A DNA stretch of 64,000 bases from Trichopria drosophilae. Its lineage: Eukaryota; Arthropoda; Insecta; Hymenoptera; Diapriidae. Made by a program: the position numbers and the translations under genes. Location of the stretch: NCBI GenBank assembly GCA_030407085.1, contig CM059582.1, positions 91,190,501 through 91,254,500 on the forward strand, given 5' to 3'. This document shows, piece by piece, positions 1-8,490 of the stretch. The first letter of the stretch is position 1; each line of letters opens with the position of its first letter. The notes beneath the pieces are model-generated. The model was not told the origin of the DNA. It made no database searches and saw only the letters and a program-made list of their open reading frames with translations.

Positions 1-425
1 TGACGTCAGACAAAGCTCCGTTGTTAAACTATCAGCAGTCGGAGCACTGTGCTGAATCATATGAAATTCTGATGAGAGACGAAGGAGTCGTAACTGACGG
101 CAACTGCCTATTCGACTCACTCATCAAGGTTCAGCAGCTGACAATGTCACCGGACGATCTGCGAAGGCTTCTCCTGCTTCGAGGCAATTTTGACATTATT
201 GCCGAACCCCGGTAGAGCGCGCAACGTCTTACTCGCGCAGTATGAATACGGCGATGACAATCATATCAGCCTATTCGCGCATCTCTACGGCGTAAATACC
301 TGTGTTCATTATGATCATCGAAATGAACAAACCAGATATTTCTACGTGCGAGTCTCCGATAAAGCGAGATGGCATCACCTGCATCTCGAGAGACAGCACT
401 ATACGCCATACCTAATACAGAGTGG
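1..425 (+). pseudogene. OTU-like cysteine protease domain remnant in an LTR retroelement
   Basis: Two overlapping frames together resemble an OTU deubiquitinase-type domain. The first (about 3-215, running in from outside the window) has the catalytic-cysteine motif TDGNCLFDS. The second (190-425) has YGDDNHISLFAHLYGV and ends in RQHYTPY, which fits the OTU catalytic-histidine region. A frameshift near 190-215 separates them. OTU proteases remove ubiquitin or ubiquitin-like modifiers; a role here against host ubiquitination would be inference. The domain lies upstream of an integrase tail and an env gene, so it belonged to a retroelement polyprotein. The 5' part lies beyond the window edge. 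Motif recognition is by eye. Confidence 0.6.
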
Positions 426-957
426 CTCAGAGCAGTTCCATCAGCCTCGAGGATCTCCTGATCCAGGGGGAGGCTCCTCCAAAAACACGCACTCGGAGCC
501 ATCGGAATGCGACCATGATAATTCCAAGGGAAGCGCACCGGAGACTCAGCCACTGCCCGCATCGTCTGCAATCGAGACAGAGGCAAATAGTACCTCCGAT
601 TCACCAGACAGACCGGAAAATCATCCGTTGCCGACATCGTCCACTGAGGCAGAGGCAACCAGTATCAGTGACTCACCAAACGAACAGCAGAATACGCCCG
701 AAAAAGGCGAACCGATCGTCAAATTTTCAAATCGTCATCTGACGAGTGAAAAGGGCAACGTCGCCTATTTTACGACGGCCGACCGTCAGTTAGATAGCGA
801 AGTCGGAAAGCTGCTTCGCGAAAAACGGCGCGTAAGCATCGAGCAATTATCTGCTCAAGACGCTCCAAAAATTGGCGAAATAATAGTAACCAACGTTGGA
901 AAATATACGATGTTCGCGCTTCTAATCAAGCAATACTCGAGGAAATTCGAACATTAG
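426..957 (+). pseudogene. Low-complexity linker followed by a truncated macro-domain-like segment
   Basis: In the frame of the OTU histidine part, about 90 residues of Ser/Pro/Glu/Thr-rich linker contain two imperfect repeats (SPDRPENHPLPTSS; PLPASSAIETEA). A compact segment follows from about 715: HLTSEKGNVAYFTTADRQ, then KIGEIIVTNVGKYTMFALL. The order GN-[IV]-A-[YH]-[FC]-x-[ST]-A-D, a helical region, KxGEI and YxxxLLIK is what I associate with the first half of small macro domains of the TARG1/Poa1 type, which bind or hydrolyse ADP-ribose. Only about 75-80 of some 140 residues remain; the frame closes with TAG at 955-957 while the integrase frame takes over. Assignment is by motif only. Confidence 0.45.
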
Positions 958-1271
958 CCGCGCTGAATCTCACACAGGCAAAATATCGGTCTAAAGCCTA
1001 CTACGATCGGAAGCTAAACGTACATCACTTCCACATAGGCGAGATGGTAATGCTGGCTAAAGAACCAAGTCATGGAAAGTGGGACGACACGTTCGTAGGT
1101 CCCTATGAGATACTCGAGGTTCTAGAACCGCGTAACGTACGCCTAGAAATAGACGAGTCTCATACAAAAGTAGTACATGTCGATAAACTAAAAAAGGGAT
1201 ACGACCCCCTTATATTCGACGGCGAAGAGAACTCGTACGATAAACGAAGTTCGTCGTTCGAAGAATTTTAA
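903..1271 (+). pseudogene. Ty3/gypsy integrase C-terminal tail
   Basis: This frame opens inside the preceding one. It shows the usual end of a gypsy integrase: helix ALNLTQAKYRSKAYYDRK, then GEMVMLAKEP, FVGPYEILEVLEPRNVRLE and HVDKLKKGYD, the SH3-like DNA-binding tail. The catalytic core (D,D,E) is absent upstream, where macro-like sequence stands instead. Either a large internal deletion fused an upstream OTU/macro cassette to the tail, or the cassette sits within pol. The stop is TAA at 1269-1271. The tail is followed by a spacer and env, the usual errantivirus order. Confidence 0.75.
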
Positions 1272-1969
1272 AAACAAAAGGCGGAATTCGGTAACGAGCA
1301 TAAGCGCAAGGAGGTGAACACTCATAAATTATCGGCCTCCGTTTTGTGCGGTGCTTCGTAGGCTGCCTCGATGACGCGGGGTCCCCACCCTCGCGCTACG
1401 CATAAACAATACAGTCCCATACATGGGACTAGCCACGCACCGTAGCTGACGAAGGACTGCGCGATGAGCCTCCCCCTCTTCCGCGCGAAGAGGGAAGGGA
1501 CAGCTCAAGATGAAACCTGGGATGAACGACGTACAGGGTAGGAGATCCCCTCGCCTCTCTGCCCCTCGTCGCTAGATCCCTCTCTTCCTGTTTCTTACCT
1601 CTTGCGGGGCTGTAACGGCGACCTGGACCATCCACGGGATCGCGAGAGGAAGGTTTGATCCGGAATAAGAAGCAAAGCGGAAGAGAAGCTGCGAGAGATC
1701 GCCACCTGGAAAAGAGCGACCCCCAACCCTTATCTAAATGAATTTTATGTTCGCCATGCGACTCGGCGCATTCTCTTTTACAAATCTACGACCCACGCCG
1801 CCGTAAACTTTCGTGAATCAAAAAATAATACTACCGAGCGTAATCATCGCGTTATCTATTCCGTGCGTATTCGAAAAGATGCAGTCGGGTAGAAAACAGA
1901 ATAATTTATTCTCGATAATTATCTAAGGGCGATCGAGAGAAAGCCATTGGTAGGGGCGGTAGTGACTAA
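1272..1969 (+). other. Untranslated spacer between integrase and env, with a candidate env splice acceptor
   Basis: No supported coding sequence. Near the end, TGACTAAC at 1963-1970 resembles a branch point, followed at once by CCAG (1971-1974) and TAG. The env frame is open from 1970. Errantivirus env genes are known to be expressed from spliced RNA, so this could be the acceptor, though the spacing is unusually tight. This is inference. Confidence 0.3.
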
Positions 1970-3898
1970 CCCAGTAGGCGAAAAATAGAAAATAACCTAC
2001 ATTCAAATTCCGCTTACAGGGATAACCGAGAAAAATTCGTAAACGTCATCATCAACGATATTCCAGGTCTGTACTCCGAAAGGATTGGACCTATGCGGCT
2101 CTCGCATACTGAATGGCGGCTGATATCAAAGGTCCCGCTGCAGGGATACTTTGACAAAATGAGCGATTTTCAGGCCTGCCTATCGAGAATAGAGGAACAA
2201 TGTCGCGAATTGAAGACATGCACCCTATACGCCCGCATTCAAGATGCAAGAATGACGCTTCGCGAGATCGCCCGCATGAATGACAACCTACTGGAAATAT
2301 TATCAGGTCAAGAGCCCCGGTAGAAACGTGCCATCTTCGGAGCAATCGGGAAACTGAGCAAGATACTATTCGGTACGGCCGAAGAGGAAGAGATCGACGT
2401 ATTACAAGATCAAATAAACGTGCTGAACGATCAACTGGACAATACGGCGACACTAATCGCTGATCAAACCAAGGTGATAGCGTTGGAATTTTCGGGTTTG
2501 CATCAAGAAATGAAAACCATTAATGTATCACTAAACCAGCTGTGGAAAGAGCATAGCATAACCGAATCAATGATAGAACAATCTCTTCGAAACGAGAAAT
2601 TATCGCACATCATGGCGGTCGCTAGCGCCGAGGTGCAACGCTACGTCATTGAAGCCGACCAGCTGATGAACGCGGTCTTCTTCGCAAAGGCCGGACAGAT
2701 TCACCCCGAATTTGTATCGCTCAGCAACCTGACCACCTACATCAAAGAAATCGCCGAATTCACCCCAGAATGCGAATTTCCGATTCCTTTGGCACAGATT
2801 ACATTGGACTCACTGCTGGAAGTATCAACGATCAAGATTGCATACTGGAAGACGTCCCTCATCTACATCCTATACATACCCTTGGTGTCGTATACGCGAT
2901 TTACCATTTACGAGCACAACTCCGTGCCGGTCCCACAGCACTTCGGAAATCAGTCACGATCAGCATTCATCGTACCCTCCACCCAATACTCGGGCATAGC
3001 GAACGATCAAGACAAGTATGTCCGACTATCAGCGGACGCGTTCCGCCAATGTCGCAAAAGCGGACATACTTACGTTTGCCACGGAGAGCTACCGCCGCAC
3101 GAACGAGATCTGGATAGCGACTGCGAAGTTCGCATGATCACAGAGTTGAAGTTCAGCGACTTCAACAATTGCGACCTAAGATTGCTCGAGCAGAAAACCG
3201 CTTTTTGGCTCAAACTCCGCATTAAGAACCGGTGGCTGTACTCGGTCACTACCCAAGAACCGTTAAGAATAATGTGCGGAGGAAATATTATAGGCAAGAT
3301 TTCTCTCAACGGAACAGGTCTGCTTGAGTTAGCGTCGGGCTGCAAGGCACAGACGGACAAAATCACGCTCGTAGCCTCGCGCGTAATAGAATCCGAAATC
3401 ACAATGGATTACCGAGGACCCGGACGCCTTAACCTCACCAAACTGCTTGACGGAAGTCTGGTAACGCTAGCAGACGTAGGTGAAATCATCACCAAAGAGG
3501 ACGCAATATCAGGTGATACCCGCAATAGCAACGACTTTGAGACCAGTCTCAAGTTCAGCGACCTCGTCAGCAGAGCTCGGCTGATCGCCAAGACTAGACG
3601 AATGAAGGAGCGAGTAACGCTAGTAGAGGGAGCCACAATATACGGCGGGCCCTCTAGCATATTAGCCATCTTACTCGTAATCGCCTATTGGAAATGCCTA
3701 CGTGGAAGAAAGTGGTTCCGGCAGCAACGACAGAAATGCGGTATGGCAGTGTCATTTCGTAAAACTCTGGATAATGACTGTGTAGTGAACGTACAGTCCG
3801 CGGATGGGGATCCCTCACCCGAAATGACGGAAATAGATACTGCGGGTCCGTCGGTGAAGGGTTCCTCGAGCTCTGTTGTACGACTCGTTGAACCGTAG
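1970..3898 (+). pseudogene. env: Errantivirus envelope gene (baculovirus F-like), interrupted by one in-frame stop
   Basis: The product would be the envelope glycoprotein of an insect endogenous retrovirus (membrane fusion, class I type, homologous to baculovirus F). The amino part carries GLYSERIGPMRLSHTEW, typical of the start of the F2-like subunit. A single TAG at 2321-2323 lies where the basic cleavage site is expected; the same frame continues to 3898. After it come a glycine/alanine-rich fusion-peptide-like stretch (about 2330-2370), a heptad-rich region (2400-2560), a cysteine-containing ectodomain, a hydrophobic membrane segment near 3650-3690 (ILAILLVIAYW) and a basic cytoplasmic tail. 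No signal peptide is visible; it may be encoded upstream or lost. The rest is remarkably open, suggesting fairly recent decay. Confidence 0.8.
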
Positions 3899-3996
3899 AT
3901 TTTAAGAAATATTTGTAAAAATATTGTAAAAATGGCCAGCACCTGTGCGACGTAAATGTGACGCGTGGGTTCGGATCCCACATACACTCACACATG

Positions 3997-4030
<34 letters not shown>

Positions 4031-4133
4031 TAAAAAACAAAATGTAACGCGTGGGATCGGATCCCACTTCATCTGCCTTCGCGCTTCGCGTAAACCTTCG
4101 GCGGAGGACCGCCGATTTTTTTAAGGGGGGAGG
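3899..4133 (+). promoter_or_regulatory. 3' untranslated segment with palindromes, CA microsatellite, GC hairpin and polypurine tract
   Basis: Two copies of a 17-bp palindrome (3965-3981 and 4051-4067; the second is GTGGGATC-G-GATCCCAC) flank a (CA)n run at about 4002-4028. A perfect stem CGGCGG-AGGA-CCGCCG at 4099-4114 is followed by a T run and then the purine tract AAGGGGGGAGG (4123-4133), the expected primer for plus-strand DNA synthesis directly abutting the LTR. Confidence 0.65.
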
Positions 4134-4779
4134 TGTTACGATCCGTCGATCGTAGATCATCTACATTCTACTAATAATTATACGTATATCTTATAGCTAC
4201 TATTAATTTCTACGTATCACATTAAAGTAAGGTAACGCCGCGCATCCGGTCTCATGTGACGACATGGGATCCTTCCCGAACAATTCTGTTAAATGCATTT
4301 CGAGAAGCAGTCAGCATTTTTCGGCTGGGAACCTGCAGAGATCGGCAATTCGCAGGACTCGACGACGGTCGCCTGCTCACGGAAACTGCAAGTTCAGCAG
4401 GGTCCCAGGCCAGGAAATGCTGACGGTGTGTGAGAACGACGTCGACGGACACGTTGACGGATCTCGAGGAAGTGAGTTCTCAAGACAGACAGTTTTTAGC
4501 TGCGGAACGAGTAACTTCGTCGGCTCGTGTCCGAAAAGCTCGTAGTAACCAACTTCGAGCGGAACGCCGGAAATTATAAGTGCGCGCTCCGGTGTTCGAC
4601 TTCGCGCGCCATTAGAATAACAACAAGTCCGCGTTTGTAATCGAGTTAACGCGAGATCGCGAAGGGACGCGGGTGCTGGACCGCCTAATAAAACATATAC
4701 TATTTGGACATCTTTTGTGTCATTCACACCCCCTTCTTCCCCTTCGCGCCTGTTACGCACGACCGCTCCGTACGTAACA
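4134..4779 (+). repeat. 3' LTR of the errantivirus-like element
   Basis: Starts TGTTACGATCC directly after the polypurine tract and ends CGTACGTAACA, giving inverted termini TGTTACG/CGTAACA. Length 646 bp. An AATAAA signal lies at 4687-4692. The base after 4779 continues an unrelated minus-strand coding sequence (acidic run read from ATCATC repeats), so this is an insertion boundary. The 5' LTR and the other target-site copy lie outside the window. Confidence 0.85.
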
Positions 4780-6293
4780 ACCATCATCGTCATCATCATC
4801 GTTATCAAACTCCAAATTTGTTTCCGCTATGCGAATTGGCTCTGAGTTTGCACAGTTTAAACCTGTGCAATACTTGCAAGCAGTTGCACATTTCATACCG
4901 TGTTTCTGTCACGTGCACTGATTTGATTTGCAACCTGATTTGCAGGCACACGATAAGAGCTCAACGAGACTTTCCGGCAATGGTTTGACGCCTTTTGGTA
5001 AACTAATTGGGATTAAACCATTACTCGTAATCTCCCACCCATATTTGCACGGCAACTTGCTTTCAGTAGCATACAACCACTGTTGTACTTGTAAGTATAC
5101 TCTTAGAATATGCTGGTTTGCTGCAGCTGTTGTTGGTGGTAAATCATGCAGTTTACAAACTGTACTGGTTGTACGCTTTTGAAAGCAGCGGTATCTAAGT
5201 GAACCTAAGTCAATACATCTTTCAGGGTCAAAGTTGTATAATGCTTCAATACAGCCTTTCCCTGTACCATTCAAAGCTGTTTTAGTTGCCTCTGGATCGT
5301 AAAAGAGTTTAAGGCTTTTGTGCAAATTTGGGTACTTGATCACGATATCGCCAATTTTTTCTTACCTATACCGTGAAACGCGGATGTGGTATCGCACCCG
5401 GTAAAAGCGTGCAATACTAAAATTCAATCTGTCAAGCCAGGATATTTAAAAGAAAATTGATATACTTTACTTTTTGATTTTCCAATTGCAGGTTTAAAAA
5501 AATTAATGAAATCCGAAACTGACGATGCAAAACTAGCTAGAATTACAAGTAGGTCTTGGCCCACAATGATGACATCAGTTTCCACGTTATTATTTTTTTC
5601 CGATAGTGCGGCATTGATTATACGCACGTCAGCATCTTCGTCACATTCTTTATATTCAATTCCCATATCTTGAAAATGACAGCATATGTGAGAAATAAAT
5701 TTCGTTTTGTTATTACTGTTGAGTAAAAAGTTTTTCTGGTTCGTTGGAGGACATGTATCATTGTCAGTAACTTTTTAATTTCTGTTGAGAAAGCATCGTG
5801 CAATCTTCGAAGTCGTTCGGAATTTTTTGTACCCAAGCTGTTGGAGTAACCATCGAATACAACGATACATTTTAAATCTTGTACGTAATTTCTTTTTATG
5901 TAATTTATGCAGTTGCAAGGATTTGTAAAAACTTTATTTCGTGTCTCTGGCCTAAATAAATCGTAAAACTCGGATTTCGTATTTTTACACATTCCATTCT
6001 CATTAAAAATACTTAATGGATATGGTGCCAGTTCGTATTGAAAGAATCCTTTCAATTCTTCGTCGTCTTTTTTCACAAGGCTTATTCGTTGGAATACTAA
6101 CGTCGGGTCTACTGCTATATCTTTATTATTAGCTTTAAGTTTCGAAGTCATTATTTGCAGTGGTTGGACTCGATATTTTCGTCTTATTTTGATATTACTC
6201 AGTTTATGCCCGAACATACTGTGTACAGCCCGTGTGCCGATCTCAAATGCCTTGTGACAGTTAATTTTGCTATCACCAATTACACCGGTAATG
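4780..6293 (-). pseudogene. C-terminal half of an arthropod repetitive gene with PIN/XPG-I-like nuclease motifs and a Cys-rich tail
   Basis: Read on the minus strand from 6293 down, several frames follow one protein family that I know as a multi-copy uncharacterised family in arthropod genomes. Motifs in order: VDPTLVFQRISLV; IVVFDGYSNSLGTKNSERLRR (about 5820-5870); DADVRIINAAL and VIIVGQDLLVILAS (5520-5650); LHAFTGCDTTSAFHGIGKK (5360-5412); DLPPTTAAANQHILRVYLQVQQW; then CACKSGCKSNQCT and a further Cys-rich tail ending in an acidic run at 4780. The acidic motifs resemble the PIN/XPG-I nuclease fold (asteroid-like). Frameshifts occur near 5345, 5640 and 5750, and a TGA sits in the Cys-rich tail. 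The end is cut off by the LTR at 4779. Function is unknown. Confidence 0.6.
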
Positions 6294-6297
6294 ATAG

Positions 6298-8486
6298 TGT
6301 TACGGCCGAAGGGAAGGCGTTTTGCAAGGATTTTTGGTTGCAAATACAGTTTCCTCGACACAACCGCGAAAAGACTGGCTCGACTGGAAGAGTCAATCCT
6401 GAGTTCGAAAATTTGTGGGGGCTGCTGCTAATGCAAAAGAAATGAATAAAGGTGAAGGTAAAATAAAGAAGTACAAATGTTTTCAGGAAAAATTTAATTT
6501 ATTTCATTTAAGTTTTCAAAAACATGGTGTTGGACAGAATAAGAAAGGTATAAGGTAGGAATGATAGGGAGCGATGAAGCGACCTTCTGAATAATTCGGA
6601 GGAGCTATTTCCCAAGCATCTGGCACTGAAAACAAAGAAGGGAATAAGGTGTTAATGAAATACGGAATTTCTATTTAAAGTATTAGTCAATAGGGGGGGG
6701 GGGGTCTACTAATTAATAGAAACAAATAAAAATTATAATATAAATATCTCGAAAAACAATATGAAGTCCCTATGGGTTTATCCTGGTCCACGTGCTGCCA
6801 TCGATTACAGGATAAACCAACGTTGGGATTGATATGGATCCACTTACCGGAGAAGGACAACAGAATCCAAAAGGAATCTCATCCACCGCTCGGGAAAGAG
6901 GAAAGAATCAATCCTTAGATAATAAAAAAAAAAAACAATAAATAAATGTGATTTTTCCTAAATTGAATTGGTTCGGAACCAATCATCGGAGAAGGTCAAC
7001 GGAATCCAAAAGGACTCTAGTCCACCGCTCGGAGAAGGGACTGAACCGCTTCCTTTTAGTGCTGCTTTTGGCACTTCGTCTCAGACATAGAGGAAGGGTA
7101 GTTAGTTAGGAAAAATGAAGAAATTATTCTTACCATACGTTTCTACTGATGTCGCCTAAGACCGAAGTGTGGCGGAGCGGCAGCAACTATCCACTGATCA
7201 TCTTCAACTGGTTTGCTTCCACTCTCTCAGTCATTGACTCTCTTCTCCGGCTGACACTGCTTGACGCTGGCTGACACTGTCTCACTTGGAGTGACACTGA
7301 CTGACTCTCTACTCACTCGCTGCTCAGTCACTTGCTACTCACTACTCACACACGCACTAACTGTTTGTTTGTTTGCGCACGCCTTTTTTATAATGAAGAT
7401 GGCCCATGGTCGCGAATCATAAAATTTTGGGAGTAGGAAAAGTGTAAGGAATTCTTGGAAAGATGCTGAATTCTGGCTGTTCCGTCATATCTCTACTTGT
7501 TTTTAACAATATTTGAATTTCAATATTAATTAGGTATAATGTGGCAAATATAAATTTGAATGAGATCCATGCGAATCTTGGATACTGCGCTATGCCATTT
7601 GCAACTTTCAATATATAAAATAACAAGCATTCTTGTCGATGTTGACATAATATAAAAATTTTTGGAATTGTTAAACTGAAAATATCGTGAAACTATTCGG
7701 ATACTAATGCTGTTGTAATTGAACGTTATCGCAATTAAATTCAAAATTTTAATTGTCGTGATTAGCAGTAGTAATTAAATTTACAAAAATGTGTGGTTGA
7801 AAAATGCTTTCGATTATTTCGACAATACGTCGTACTTAAATCGAAATAAACATATTGTCCGAATGGAATTTACAATTGTTGGTGCAATTAAATACAGCCA
7901 TATTTGAAATTACAAAAATATTCGAATGTCGCATTAAATTGGAATTAAACGCATTATTGTCGCAAAGAAACGTATAAAAATGATCGATGATGGATATTGT
8001 CGCGTTTGAAAAATCTATTGAAAATATTGTCGCAATTGAATGTTTATTAAATTATAGAATATTTATTTAAGATTTTGAAATGCTGTAACGAAGATTACGA
8101 CATCGTGTTTTCGAAAATTTACGTGTAATATTCTTATTCGGTATACTGTATTATTTATTTGTTTTCTTAGATATAGCGAAGGTTTTTTCTTTGGAGAACA
8201 AATCTAAGTGCGATGTTCGGCTGACGTAATATCACATGAATTACTTATTTTCAGAATTTTCGGCATACCGGTTTTGATTCTTCTTTTTCGTGAATAATAG
8301 TGAAGTTTTTGGAAAACGATGAAATTGCTATTGCCCAGTAGATTGCCTTCGGCATGTAAATGGATTCAAGCAAAACAGTTTATTTGTCGAATAGAATTAT
8401 TAAGCAATGCTCAATTACTATGAACGTGGTTATACTTTTCAGAACTGTTTTTTAGTAATTATTTATCTAGTTACGGGGACGTAACA
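6298..8486. mobile_element. 2.19 kb LTR-like insertion with TGTTACG...CGTAACA ends and ATAG target duplication
   Basis: Left end TGTTACGGCC, right end GGGGACGTAACA, flanked by ATAG at 6294-6297 and 8487-8490. It splits the minus-strand repetitive gene exactly between family motifs. I see no long coding sequence and no pair of internal LTRs, so it may be a long solo LTR or a non-autonomous LTR-type element. It contains a 54-bp direct repeat (about 6848-6901 and 6986-7038, sharing TCCACCGCTCGG), tandem GCTGACACTG/ACTCACT-type motifs at 7220-7350, and a TATA-like TTTTTTATAATG near 7385. 7400-8480 is AT-rich with nothing recognised. Confidence 0.6.
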
Positions 8487-8490
8487 ATAG

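Noticed and set aside
266..742. Overlapping frames on both strands over the OTU/linker region
   Set aside because: Shadows of the frame that carries the OTU and macro-like motifs.
4099..4120. Bacterial-type intrinsic terminator (GC hairpin plus T run)
   Set aside because: The context is a eukaryotic LTR element; the hairpin is treated as an element-specific feature.
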